Source of the DNA: Ecdyonurus torrentis
Taxonomy: Eukaryota; Arthropoda; Insecta; Ephemeroptera; Heptageniidae
Reading direction: 5' to 3'
DNA length: 64,000 nt
NCBI GenBank assembly: GCA_949318235.1
Contig: OX439137.1
Location: forward strand, 3,129,037-3,193,036
Positions 24,280 to 36,700 of this stretch are shown piece after piece. Positions within the stretch are counted from its first letter, which is position 1. The number at the start of each line of letters is the position of its first letter. The notes below the pieces were generated by a model. The model worked only from the letters and a program-made list of their open reading frames with translations, did no database searches and had not been told where the DNA came from. Made by a program: the position numbers and the translations under genes.

Positions 24280-24599
24280 ACACATTTATGCATTGATAGT
24301 AAACCTTTATTTCCTGCGTGTGTATAAAAATATTCCATAGAGTTTGTATAACTTTATGTAACTCTGTATTAAATGTACATAATAAAATAAAATATAATTT
24401 CATAACGTGTTTTATTATTGAAATTGTCTCAATTTTGTAATAAAATGAACGCTATGGGAATACAATTGTGTCATTTCATTTAATTAATTTACATTTCTAC
24501 TTCGCTGCAACGTTCAACTGATTATCTCCGCATGTGTTGCTATTAAATAATTACACTGAGAAAAAAAACACACCCCAGTTATTATTAATCGATCGCACA

Positions 24600-24843
24600 C
24601 CTTCAATGGGTTATATGTTATACTACAAGGGAAATAAATTAGGTAATTTATGCTGTATTTATGTCATTATAGCATAAATAATGTTAAATTAGAACAATAT
24701 AAATAATTATGCTGTACAACATAATATTTATGCTATATAACATAATTATTATGTAATATAGCTTAGATTATGCAGTATTGAACAAATTGTGCAGAAAATG
24801 AGCTAGCATAATTATTACGTATATTTATTTTTGTCCGCGTACA
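24600..24843. mobile_element. MITE family BB, copy 24.6 kb
   Basis: Arms TAATTTATGCTGTATTTATG and its inverse. Ends GCTAGCATAATTATTACGTA then TTTTTGTCCGCGTA. Confidence 0.65.
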
Positions 24844-24888
24844 CGAAAAAAAGCTTTTAATGGCACACGGAAAAAAATTAGTACCAAA

Positions 24889-25125
24889 GGCCTATTTTGT
24901 CAGTTTAAAAATACTTCGCAATATTTTTGAGAGAATTGATGCTTTTAATAGGTTGAATTTTGAATTAGTTTTTCAAGTATGCAAGAAAAATAGCAATAAA
25001 CAATAAATAGCCAACTTTTCAAGGAAAATAGCCAAAAACTACGTTTGTCCTATGCTCAGCAATGTTATTTATTGCTAAAGAAGAGCATCGAAAAGCATTC
25101 AGAATGACGTCATGCGTACACACCC
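24889..25125. mobile_element. MITE family C, left-truncated copy
   Basis: Starts inside the family (TTTTGTCAGTTTAAAAATAC) and ends properly, AATGACGTCATGCGTACACA followed by CCC and TA. Confidence 0.82.
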
Positions 25126-25127
25126 TA

Positions 25128-25171
25128 TTGTATGGCTAAATTATTAGGTTATTCTTGTAAAGTAGAATATT

Positions 25172-25202
<31 letters not shown>

Positions 25203-26030
25203 GAGAAAGAATAGAGTATAGAGGAATAGAGATAGAGAAATAGTGAGAAGAGAGAGAGAGAGAGGGAGAGGGAGAGAGAGAGAGAGAGAGAGAGGACATT
25301 GAGAAAGAATAGAGAAATAGAGAAGACAGAGTAATAGTGTGAGAGAGCGAGAGAGGGAGAGAGAACCTCTTTACAAACTTCTATAAAACAACAAAACTAT
25401 ATTCTCCGTATAATACTAAAGCTATATAAGTTTGTGTATAATAATGTTGAACATATATGTACTTATACGTATTGTATAATATTAAAGCTAAATACCCATA
25501 CAAAAGTTTCCTACTATATACATATTATATATCCGACATAGAGAAAATATATTTAAAAAAAGGTGATAAAAGTACGGTGTCTACAAAAAGTTGCGATATT
25601 TCGTAGAACTGACATCACTTTTGAAACATCGTTTATATGATAAAGTTTTCACAGAAAACAAGATCGATAATTGGAAACAAAATTCGGAGAAAACTTTATA
25701 TATATATGTATCAGAAATGAAATATTACATAATTTTTTGCAACGATATATTGATAAATATTATATTATAAAATATATATATGTGGTGATTTTTCATGTTT
25801 TATATAATGTCATATTGAATTTATAAAAAAAGAGATAAGAAATTGAGTTTTAATAATACTTGTTACACGTTTTTTTGGCGTTCTGAATAGTTTTTTTTTC
25901 TTTTTCTTTTGTAGAAATATCAAGTGATTTTTAGTGGATGACAAGAAGATGAAAATAAATTGAATCGCAGCCTCTCCTTGAATGCTCACTATGTTTTTCC
26001 CCCTCCCCCCATATAACCAACAGACAAATT
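25128..26030. other. No gene seen; GA tracts then unique AT-rich DNA
   Basis: GA-rich islands to 25370, then about 600 bp of apparently low-copy sequence with no splice-supported frame. Confidence 0.55.
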
Positions 26031-26034
26031 AAAG

Positions 26035-26297
26035 CAGGGAATGGAACCGCCTCTAATATTTGCGGTTCTTAAGTACCGCGGTTCCGAGACATGCGGTTCT
26101 TAAGAACCGGTTCTTGAAAAGCGGTTCTGAATGAGCGGTACTTTGGAACCGGTTCCCAGAACCGGTTCTAAAAAGGTGGTTTTAAGAACCGGTTCTCAAA
26201 AAAGCGGTTCTTTGGAACCGGTTCTCGGAACCGCCTAAAAAAAAAAGCGGTTCTCAGCGGTTCTCGGAACCAGAACCGGTTCCGGTTCCGGTCCCTG
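26035..26297. mobile_element. hAT-like element built of GAACCGGTTC palindromes
   Basis: Ends are CAGGGAATGGAACCG and CGGTTCCGGTCCCTG (13 of 15 positions pair). Flanks AATTAAAG and ATTTAAAT match at 6 of 8 positions, fitting an old 8-bp duplication. The interior is an irregular array of GCGGTTCT and AACCGGTTC blocks, so the whole element is self-complementary at many registers. Confidence 0.75.
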
Positions 26298-26654
26298 ATT
26301 TAAATTACTTAATGTTATTTCATCAACCTTTTCCAATTGCTAATTTGAATCTCCTATATACCTCTTTTCATTCACATAATAACATTTGAGTATTCGCAGC
26401 AACTTCTCAGTTTCACATTTTTCCCATAAGTTAACATGCAAAAAAGTTTGAGTTTTTCTTATTTTGGCCAAAATAACATATTAAATGCCAATTAAAGTAA
26501 TCGGGCAGGCTAGAGATCGGCGAGCGAGGCAACTTGGAAGTACAAGCACCACAGCTGATTCTTTTATATAGTTAAATTTGTAATTTCTGGAAGTTAAAAA
26601 AACATAAAAAGTAAGATTTAAATTACTTGATGTTATTTCATCAACCTTTTCAAA

Positions 26655-26815
26655 TTGTTAATTTGAACCTCTGTTTCTGTTTCTAACGTCATAAACAGAA
26701 ATATTCACACAAATTGCATACTTTACAGTTTTTTCACGCTCTTTCATAGGGCCACATTTACATTCTGGTAAAAATTATCATCAGTTTTGTAGATCACTTT
26801 CTATGTTTTTAATTT
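26655..26815. mobile_element. MITE family D, partial copy
   Basis: Carries TTTCTAACGTCATAAACAG, CACGCTCTTTCATAGGGCC and GGTAAAAATTATCATCAG. Both termini are missing. Confidence 0.75.
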
Positions 26816-26894
26816 TTTTTACTAAAAAGAAAAACTGAATTATTAACTTAAAAATTAATTAATCAGAACATTTTAATTTGTCGTTACTATAGAA

Positions 26895-26898
<4 letters not shown>

Positions 26899-26982
<84 letters not shown>
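26899..26982. repeat. (AT)n tract
   Basis: About 84 bp of AT alternation. Confidence 0.97.
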
Positions 26983-26984
<2 letters not shown>

Positions 26985-27439
26985 AATTAATTCTATGTTT
27001 TTTATTTTTATTATATATGAACTCAGGTAAAAAAAGTTACATTTTTTTATTTGCTCAAATGAATCCACTAAATTAGGCTTAAAAAAATAAACACTAATTT
27101 TTTTTCATAAAAAAAAATGTATGTTGTATATTTTATTACGGCGTTTATATTCCGCAATAATAATAACAAAAAAGTGGCGCAAAATATGACAGGAAGTATA
27201 CACAAATATAAAATATTACACACTTTTTTATCAGATGTGTACCTTTTTTGTTTATTGTATTTATTTCCACCTGGTGCATATCTCTCTCTCTCTCTCTCTC
27301 TCGTTACGTAAAACATAAAATAAAAAATTATCGTCCACAAAATAAAGTCTTCATAAATTCATGATATATATAAAAAATTTAGTGAAAACATTTATAAATT
27401 TTATTCATTGCTAATATTTTACAATAAAATATTTAAATA

Positions 27440-27489
<50 letters not shown>
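27440..27489. repeat. Poly-A run of about 50
   Basis: One of about 30 A or T homopolymers of 20 bp or more in the window; others include 1229, 2029, 49457, 52649, 55661, 59970 (A) and 43670, 51676, 30690 (T). Confidence 0.97.
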
Positions 27490-27492
<3 letters not shown>

Positions 27493-27744
27493 AAAAAGTG
27501 CAAGAATGCGCTTTGAGCTTTGACGCCATACTGGTGCAATGAATCATGGAATAAACGTTGTTTTTGGTTAGTTTCATTCGAATATCAGGTATTGACAGAT
27601 AGGGTCACCAGCAAGATAGGTAAGTAAGCTGACAACTTGCCTTTCGGTGTGAAAAGTGAAAAAAATAATGAAAAAATGACGAGAGAGAGAGAGAGAGAGA
27701 GAGAGGGTGCAAAGAAAACATAAATTTAAGAAATGATTCAGATA

Positions 27745-27855
27745 CATAGATGTAACTCTTCAGTACAAACCAATAACTTGATTGAAAAAAGTTTAAACAG
27801 TAACTCGTTAGTATAAACTTAATTTCTTCAGCGGTAAATAATTAGATATGTAGAT
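27745..27855. repeat. Dispersed repeat: unoccupied target of MITE E
   Basis: Matches, in reverse complement, the two flanks of the 39.4-kb E element (CATAGATGTAACTCTTCAGT, AACCAATAACTTG, TTTTCAGCGGTAAA-like). It reads AAAAAAGTTTAAACAGTAA uninterrupted where E is inserted. Confidence 0.85.
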
Positions 27856-28022
27856 CTTAAAAAATTGTGTATATATTTATAACACACATATTAAAGAAAA
27901 AGTCTAAATAGTAACTCTTTAGTTCCTTTTTGCCGTGAGAAAGAGAGAGAGAGTGAGAGAGAGAGAGATAGAGAGACAGAGGAAACAGTCAAAAATACGT
28001 AGAAAACGAGGGAAACAGCACA

Positions 28023-28132
<110 letters not shown>

Positions 28133-28390
28133 GTAGTCAAAAATATGTAGAAAGTGAGAGGTAGAAAGACAGCATAGAGACAGCACAAAAATATAAATAT
28201 GTAAAGAGAGATAAGAGACAGACAAAAATATGTAGAGAGAGAGAGAGGTGAAATGTTGTCACAAGTGACGAGTGTGAAGCAACATATTATATATACAGAC
28301 AGACAGAGAAATTACATAGCATGAGACAGACGTGATGAAGTGGCAACGACAATACAACACAGATACAGCACGACTTCATTTTGCTAGTAG

Positions 28391-28594
<204 letters not shown>

Positions 28595-28661
28595 TAAACC
28601 ACTTTTGAAAATTTAGAATAATAATACACTGAAAGATTTTTCAATAGTACCTTTACGATCA

Positions 28662-29053
28662 TTAAAGCCCTGATCAACTTACCTTTTTATCATTTAGAAT
28701 ATACTAGATTGATAATTACCATACCTTATTATCCATGAATTAGACACCAACACGTTGATTTTGTATTTATTTGTATTTTGACTGTTATTTCATGCATCTG
28801 ACGTCACAATGTACCGATGGTGTCGTGATAGGGGTAAAAAACTTGAGGGAGGTGTTTTAATTTATCACGTGACCAGAGCGGTGACTGTGATTGGCGGCGG
28901 TACATTGTGACGTCAGATACGTGAAATAACCGCTAAAATGAAAATAAATACAAAATCAACGTGTTGGTGTCTAATGCATGAATAATAAGGTACGGTAATT
29001 ATCAATCTAGCATTCTAAATGATAAAAACGTAAGTTTACAATAAGGGCTTTAA
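28662..29053. mobile_element. MITE family G, copy 28.7 kb
   Basis: 392-bp TTAA-bounded foldback; ends AAGCCCTGATCAACTTAC and TAAGGGCTTTAA. Long arms carry ATTATCCATGAATTAGACA and the inverse. The centre has TGACGTCA on both arms and CACGTGACC. Confidence 0.92.
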
Positions 29054-29054
29054 T

Positions 29055-29316
29055 GGTTGCACCCATTGATTTGAGTTTGCGCTTTGACGCCATACTGGGA
29101 GCAGTACAGAACACTAAACTCTTTTTTAAATTTCTTTTTGCAAATATACAACATAACTATATTGTTTTCTTCATTTACGTGAAATTGGGCAACACATTGG
29201 AAAAATAATAAAATTATAAAAACTCAAATTCGTCGTTGAAAAAAAAAAAAAAAAAGTGACATTTGTTCTATGCTAATCAAGCATGGCGATATTGCGCAAT
29301 TTGATGCAACCACCCT
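29055..29316. mobile_element. MITE family C' copy abutting MITE G
   Basis: Begins GGTTGCACCCATTGATTTG directly after the G terminus and ends TTGATGCAACCACCC before TATAG. Interior TTTGCGCTTTGACGCCATAC. Confidence 0.75.
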
Positions 29317-29657
29317 ATAGAAAACATAATATACACTATAAGGCTTGAAAATTGAACGTGAACGATACTAGACACACTTCTAAGTGCCTTAAGTTAGTAT
29401 TACAATTTTTTAAGTTTAAAGTTTAAAAAAAAAAAAAAAAAAAAAAAGACTACTTCCAAACTTTTGAACGTAGGTATATAATGCAGTACATAAAATTTTA
29501 ATGCTTCGTAAGAATTTTGGCAAACAAAAGAGTCTACAAAATGTAAGCCGATTTTAGCTTTATTTGCGATTGAAGATTTTTGTATTGAAACATTCGGATA
29601 TTTTTTGTAAGTTCTCATATATATACGCGTAAAAAAAGGTTAAATTTTAAAAATGAA

Positions 29658-30373
29658 TTAAGGGTTGTATTCAGATGGTTATAGTATCTCAAGATCTAAA
29701 AAGAAAACTTTTAAACTTTATGATGCCATTTGAAAGTTAATAGTAATAGATCTATAATAAAATTTTCAGAACCCGTGACCATCAGATAAGAGAGAAAATA
29801 ACTATTGAAATTAACATGGGCTCTTATGGGACTAAAACGTTAAAAATTCATAATTTAAATTCCAGCATGGTGACCCCCCCAATTATTTTACATTTTTGAA
29901 GATATCTTATCCTAATGTATCACTGTGCAAAATTTCTGATTTTTTTCTTATTACAATTTTTTAGTCAAATCTCGCAGTACCTGATTTCTCGCCTTAACTA
30001 TTTAACAGTTCAAATTGCTTTAGTTAAGGCGGGAAATCAGCTACTACGGGATTTGACTAAAAAAGTCGTAAAGAAGGAAAAATCGAAAATTTTGCATGGT
30101 GATACATTAGGTTAAGGCAACTTCAAAAATGTAAAAATTTTGGGGGGTGACCATGCTAGATTTTGAATTATGATTTTTTGAAGTTTTCATCCTATAAGAG
30201 GCCATGTTAATTTTAATAAATTTCAGAAATTATTTTCTCTCTTATCTGATGGTTACGGGTATTGAAAATTTTATCATGGGTAGCTGTTATCATTAAGTTT
30301 GAGGTGACGTGAAAAAATTAGGAGGTTTTCTTTTTAGATTTTGAGATACAAGCCAACTAAAGACAATCCTTAA
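29658..30373. mobile_element. MITE family R as an inverted dimer
   Basis: Two full R units head to head: 29658-29997 and 30024-30373, separated by 26 bp. Each is TTAA to TTAA. Outer ends are TTAAGGGTTGTATTC and ACAATCCTTAA; inner ends are TTTCTCGCCTTAA and TTAAGGCGGGAAATC. Single units occur at 46.4 and 53.8 kb. Confidence 0.9.
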
Positions 30374-30685
30374 TGCTTTTTTTTTTAATTTTTTTTTTAA
30401 TTTTTTTTTTAAATTTGCATTACTTTTTGTTGTTGTTACTCCTATATATCCTCTACTAGTTTATTTTTTAAGTGTACAATAAAACAGTAGTACTACATAC
30501 ATATTCATGCATTTCAAAATATTAAATTAACCACATTTTTTATTGTTATGATAGTCCTGTATACATGAACACTCGCTTTTTTTATTTTTAAAACATAAAT
30601 TAAATTGAATTAATTACAATAATTAACATTAAATATATACATACACAAAAAAACATTTATGTTTTAGCCACCACTTCAAAACCAC

Positions 30686-30723
<38 letters not shown>

Positions 30724-31014
30724 TACAAAGAGAGATAAATTTTAATATAAAAAAAAGTGTAACGCATAATTAAATTATAATGTTAAATTTTATATAATAT
30801 TTTAATGCTGCCATATATTATATAAGCTTATATTATTAAGCCTACTTCACACTATGACATATATTTTTATGTAGTCATAAATTTTTATTAAACACTAGAA
30901 AAAACAGACTGGTAGTTGAAAACTGTTTTTACAAAACACAAATGAAATGTAGTATGGAGCAAAATAACTTTGCTGTTGGATTGTTTTTACATTTTTTAAA
31001 TACCTTCCACTTAT
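30374..31014. other. No gene seen
   Basis: AT-rich with a T31 run at 30690. Nothing recognised. Confidence 0.6.
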
Positions 31015-31355
31015 TTAAAGGCATAAAAAACATGAAACAAAATGTTCTTTTTAATCATTAAACACAAAATGGGATCTACAAAACTAATGATAATTTTTAC
31101 CAGAATGTTAATGTAGCCCCACGAGAGAGCGTGAAAAAACTGTTAAGTATGCAATTTGAGTGAATATTTCTGTTTATGACGTCAGAAACAGGCAAAAGTT
31201 AGTATGAAAATGTTGTGCGGGTTGCATAAATCGAAATTTTCTGATCACTGCTACGGAGCTACAGTTGGGTTTTGAGACAAACTATTATTTATATAAGTAC
31301 CATCAAGTGTTTTGTGATATAAATTCTTATGTTTTTCTCTGGTCTATTCCTTTAA
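31015..31355. mobile_element. MITE family D, copy 31.0 kb
   Basis: TTAA-bounded, 341 bp, full length, with all family blocks (CCCCACGAGAGAGCGTG, ATGACGTCAGAAACAGG, TCTGATCACTGCTACGG) and the right end TCTGGTCTATTCCTTTAA. Confidence 0.92.
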
Positions 31356-32263
31356 GTTTTTATTAAAAAAAAAAAAAGAAAAAAAAAAAGAGTACAATTA
31401 CCATACTATAAAACATTGCTTATGATCTCTTCTTTACGTGTATACCAATAGAACATTGAGACTTTATTTGATGGACTTTAAGTTGAAAAACATTTTAAAG
31501 TCTTTTAAATGTATATCACATCTGCTAATCTGAAGCTGAAATATTATCCCCACAAAACTATACAGAGACACTAAACTCCAATTAAACTCACTTTTTTTTT
31601 TTGTATGAAAGTCATTTTTATGTTATGGATTTGAGAGTTGACCTTTTTTAGTAATCCACGCATTTTTTTTTCTTTTTTCAAGAAGAAAGAGGATTACTTT
31701 TTTTTTTTGTAGATGAAGAAAAATGTTATTTTTTTTTCTACTGTAAAGAATGAGAAAAAACGAGAGAGAGAGAGAGAGAGAGAGAAGTAAAAATTGATCG
31801 TCTCCGTCGTTTTTCTGTGTGCTGATGAGTAAATTCCCAAGAACTCGCAAATCTCAGACTGAAAAACTAATGGAAAAGTCAATTCGCAGAAATAAAATAA
31901 CATTTTTCCTTCTACAATTTTTTTTATGAAGTTTCTTTGTGAGTATATGGAATAATATATATTTTTAAGACATTGAAAAATGACGTAATCATGTAATATG
32001 CGTGTTAAGATAGGAATTTAATTTAAATTGTAATTTATAATGATGAAGATATTTTTATTCAGGAAGATTAGTTTTTTTTAAAGAGGGTTACAGTATAATA
32101 TGGTTTGTATTTAGAAGTTAATCATTGAAAACCATTCCAGTGTACCAGTTAGAACAAACTTCAGGACTTGTGACTATCATATAAGGTGGGGGGGGGGGGG
32201 GGGTGAAAATTTACAAGGGGCATTATGGGGTAAAATTAGAAGGAAAAAAAGACGAAAAGAAAT

Positions 32264-32655
<392 letters not shown>

Positions 32656-32749
32656 AATGACAATCTTTACCATCAACGAATATTCCTCTTAAAACGACTT
32701 AAAATGTATAAAATTTCTTTACAAAAGTAGTAATCATTCATTTCAAATT

Positions 32750-32787
<38 letters not shown>

Positions 32788-33226
32788 AAAATTATTGGGA
32801 AGCAAAAAGCGTTGAAAAATATGAAAGTTATAATGTTACATAGTTCATATATAGTATTTGAAAAGAAATTTCAAAGAGCAGCAAAAAGTTTTGCATAGAA
32901 GGTTTAAATGCAAAGTTAACTTAAAAGATATTATACATATAAGAGACGAAGTACTTAAACTTTCATGTTTTTTATACTACTTTGCTTTTAACGATAAAAC
33001 CACCATTGTGTTCAAGTTACTTCACATTCGAATGTAACCTCCTAGATTTTTTTTTTGTCCTGTTACAAACATGTGTGATAAATTTGTTCCAATGAGGCTT
33101 ATCAGTGAAGCGTGCTAGCCAATCACAGGTGGTACAGTTAATGTATATACACTGAGAAAACAAACCGCTAACGTTTATGACGAAGCAGTTTTTGTGATAA
33201 AGGTGTGAGATCACTATAGTGTATAG

Positions 33227-33446
33227 CGATCTTATTGCGAAAAAAAGGCCTATCTCGTTTTTTGTCAGTGGAAGCAAAAGGCGTATCTCGTATTTTGTCA
33301 GTGGAAGCAAAAGGCCTATCTCGTTCCCGAACGTTATGGCGATAGCGCTAGAGATAGGCCTTTTGCTTCCACTGACAAAATACGAGATACGCCTTTTGCT
33401 TCCACTGACAAAAAACGAGATAGGCCTTTTTTTCGCAATAAGATCG
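33227..33446. repeat. Element P: 220-bp near-perfect palindrome of 33-bp repeats
   Basis: Arms begin CGATCTTATTGCG and end CGCAATAAGATCG. Each arm holds three 33-bp units (GGCCTATCTCGTTTTTTGTC then AGTGGAAGCAAAA). The arms meet at a short asymmetrical centre, CGAACGTTATGGCGATAGCG. Because the unit is a multiple of three and the arms are inverted, both strands have an open frame with almost the same peptide; I do not regard this as coding. Related to 14400-14620. Confidence 0.92.
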
Positions 33447-33629
33447 ATAGGCATTTTGCTTTTTTCTCATCGCCCGTTGGGTTACTTACTTGTTGTTTTT
33501 TTTATTTTTTTTCTTTTTCAATATGTACCACTCACAATATAAACCCAATAAAGAACTATTACTATTATTATTATGCTAAAATGTTTACAAATTACGCATA
33601 CAATTTTTTTCATAGGACACTATAGTATA

Positions 33630-33937
33630 GGGTGTATGCATTCATGTTAAAGTCAACGCCATGTTGGAGAACTCAATAACATGGGTGGCTGGGTGGCATA
33701 GGAAAATAACTCATTTTGCCAGTTTAAAAACACTATGCAATATATTTGAGAGCATTGATGCTATAAATATTGAATTAGTATCTCAAGTATGTGAGAAAAA
33801 TAACAATAACAAAAAAATTAACAGATTTTTCCTAAGAAAATTACCTAAAACGAAGTTTGTCCTATGCTGAGCAATGTTATTTACTACTCCAGTATGGCCT
33901 CCAAGCGCATTAAATATGACGTCACCCGCATACATCC
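33630..33937. mobile_element. MITE family C, copy 33.6 kb
   Basis: Ends GGGTGTATGCATTCATG and ATGACGTCACCCGCATACAT followed by CC. It abuts the next C copy with only TATA between. Confidence 0.92.
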
Positions 33938-33941
33938 TATA

Positions 33942-34213
33942 GAGTGTAAGCGTATGACGTGATACTGGAGCAAGGAATACCATTGCTTAGCATAGGACAA
34001 GAGCGGTTTTTGGCTACTTTCTTTGGACATCGTTTAATATTTGTTTTTATTATTTTTTACATCCCCGAAAACATAATTCAACCTGTTAACAACATCAATA
34101 CTCTTAAAAATGCTAAGTATTTTTAAACTGACAAAATATGTCATTTTGTCATACTGACCCATATTATTTAGTGCTCACATATGGCGTCGACTTTTATATG
34201 AATGCAAACACCC
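33942..34213. mobile_element. MITE family C, copy 33.9 kb (back to back with previous)
   Basis: Ends GAGTGTAAGCGTATGACGTG and ATATGAATGCAAACACCC, TA on the right. Family blocks AGCATAGGACAAG and CAACCTGTTAACAACATCAA are present. Confidence 0.9.
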
Positions 34214-34216
34214 TAT

Positions 34217-34277
34217 AACCTGTGAACTCACTCTAGGACCCAGAATTTTTGTCCTTTATTCTCAATATTCTAAAAAA

Positions 34278-34311
<34 letters not shown>

Positions 34312-35391
34312 TGCAAAAATTACAATAGCTTCGATCGAGGATACTGTAATGTAAAGTGTTGTTAATTTTTAGTTCAGCATTGAGCATATAAACTTTTTTT
34401 TTTACACTCATATTTCTAAAAGAAAAGTATGAAAAATGCCGTGAATTTCTTAAATCAGATATTTTCTTGATTACGCTATTTCCTAATTCTAAATAGAAAT
34501 AATAACGTCTAGAATTTTAAACAACACTACAGTGTTATATAAAAATAAACAACTAATTACTTTTCTAATAAAGTTATTAAAGTTGGACTTTCTTTTTCTG
34601 TTAGATCAAAAGAAAGAAAACTTTTTAATTAAAAATATTTTTGCTGCACAGATTCACGTTTTTATTTTTTATTTTTATTCCCTTCCGTCTTATGTTTTTA
34701 TCATTACATTAACGTTTTATTTAACAAAAAAATTGTTTTACTTTCCTTTTGTTCATTTATCTTTGAAATGGAAAAGTTTTGTATTTAACTTTTGAGAACG
34801 GATTTTCTGATATTATCCATCTTTTATTTTAGAAAATATATATATATATATATATTCTTTTTTTATTTGCAAACGTAATTTTTTTTCGCCTAATGATGGT
34901 AATCTGAAGTTAATTTAAAACATGGAAACTTATTTTTTATATTACGTTTATATTAGCATACATTAAATATGTACGCCGTGAGATAAGAAAAAAAAAAAGT
35001 ACTGAAAATGAATATTTCATGAAAGTGTTGGCTCCAAAAAAGAAAGAAAAAAAAAAAAAAAAAAAAAAAAAAAGTACTCAGGAACAATTAAATTTTTTTT
35101 TTCATGTTGGAGCTGTTTTGGGTCACTCAAAAATATTTATATTCATTTCAATATTGTTTGTTCACTCCAACAACAACAACAACTATGCTTTAACAAATTT
35201 TTGAGCGTGTTACATTAAAAATAATATATTATATTTTATTATGTGTAATATGTAGAACAAATATTGCCTAGTGCACTAAAAAGAAGTACTTTTATTTTAA
35301 TAACATAGAGAAATGGAATAAATTGTTCAATAGCAGACGTTGCAAAAGTAGGTTTAGTGATAAAATAAACAAACTGACAGCTCAACAATAC
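34217..35391. other. No gene seen
   Basis: AT-rich with A-runs at 34286 and 35049. The 87-codon frame at 34532-34795 is low-complexity F/L/K sequence of chance type. Confidence 0.55.
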
Positions 35392-35737
35392 TAACAAAGT
35401 GCTAGCAGACGACTTTGTGTTCCTGTCTACATTAACATGCTTTCTTATGGGGGAATGAAGCAGCTAGAGTTAGAGTTTTTTTTTGGAGCTGAAATTTTTA
35501 CTGTACCTTATTGAGTCTCAAAGCTTTTGTTTTCCTGGATTTCAAGACCATTAGGTGGACAATATAATGTGTAAGCAAATCACTTAAATTCAGGAAAACC
35601 AAAGCTTTGAGACTCAGCAAGCTACAGTAAAAATTTCAGTTCCGAGAAATAACCCAAGTTATAGCTGCTTCATTGTCCCGTAAGAAAGCATGTTAGATTA
35701 AGACAGGAACACAAAGTCATCTGCTAGCACTTTGTTA
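35392..35737. mobile_element. Foldback element N
   Basis: 346 bp, ends TAACAAAGTGCTAGCAGACG and the inverse ATCTGCTAGCACTTTGTTA. Arms share ACATGCTTTCTTATGGGG and its complement. It abuts MITE B copy 2. Confidence 0.87.
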
Positions 35738-35738
35738 A

Positions 35739-36259
35739 TACACGCAAAAAAATTAATACTAACCAAGATGTATATACCCTTTACCCTTTTACCCTTTTAC
35801 TGTCGTCAGAACTCGGTTTCCTTCGTAAAACTTCGAATTTTGACATACGTCATCGGAGGTGACTGTAAACAGAATCACGTGGTCTCTCAGGTACAATGCA
35901 TTATGTACCTGAAAAAGGAGGAGGGACACAAAATTTCCCCTCTTTTGGCGCTAAATTTCCCCTCTTGTTTTGATTCACCTTCTGTGACGTTTCATCCCTT
36001 CCTTTACCTAGGCAAACTACACCACCTTATATATATACATCTTGATACTAACAATGTAATAGGTAGACATATAACCTAGAACACAGGTATTATTATACTA
36101 CAATAATATCTAATGCAGGTGCTCTGTGCAACAATATAGGTGTGACTCTCTTAGATTAAGTGGTATTGTAGTTTTATAACTACCTGTTACAAATTCAAGT
36201 GTACCTATTGCAAAATACAGGTTCATGGACCTGCCGTTAGCAGTAAATTTTTCTGTGTA
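35739..36259. mobile_element. MITE family B, copy 2 (unoccupied A site)
   Basis: Ends TACACGCAAAA and TTTTCTGTGTA. The part from 36059 matches copy 1 and lacks the A insertion: it runs AATAATATCTAATGCAGG where copy 1 has AATAATAC, then A, then TTTTAATGCAGG. About 275 bp (35765-36050), richer in GC, are absent from copy 1; they contain a GGTACAATGCATTATGTACC near-palindrome and a 115-codon open frame that I do not believe is a gene. Confidence 0.72.
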
Positions 36260-36302
36260 TTGGTGGGCTGCGAGTTTATTTATTTTATTACTAACTGTAA
36301 TA

Positions 36303-36700
36303 ATGGACTTCACAATGGACTTTTTCTAAGTTTTCTTAAGTGAAAATGCTAATTTTTTCCACTTAAGAACGATTGGTGTTCACAATGAAACTATATTGTT
36401 GCCTTAAGAAATTTCTTAATTGGTTTCACTTAACAATTTTTTTTCTTAATTTTTCTTAAGTAGCTAATTAGAAGAATTATTTGAATTTACGTAAGAATCA
36501 AACCATTGTTGATTCTTACGTAAATTCAAATAATTCTTCTAATTAGTTACTTAAGAAAAATTAAGAAAAAAAAATTGTTAAGTGAAAGTTCTACGTAAAA
36601 AATTAAGAAAAAAAATTCTTAAGGGGAAATCAAACTTTTTTCTTAATTTGAAAAAATTAGCGTTTTCACTTAAGAAAAGTCCATTGTGAACTAGGCTTTA
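36303..36700. mobile_element. Foldback element O
   Basis: About 400 bp; ends ACTTCACAATGGACTTTTTC and its inverse AAAAGTCCATTGTGAAC. The central stem TTTGAATTTACGTAAGAATC repeats inversely at 36507-36535. Confidence 0.85.

Noticed and set aside
33017..33542. Two overlapping frames with near-identical peptides on opposite strands
   Set aside because: A consequence of a palindrome built of 33-bp units, not overlapping genes.
35732..36079. 115-codon frame, the longest non-repetitive one outside MGAT4
   Set aside because: It begins at a MITE B terminus, spans its TIR and interior, and shows no recognisable domain or splice sites.
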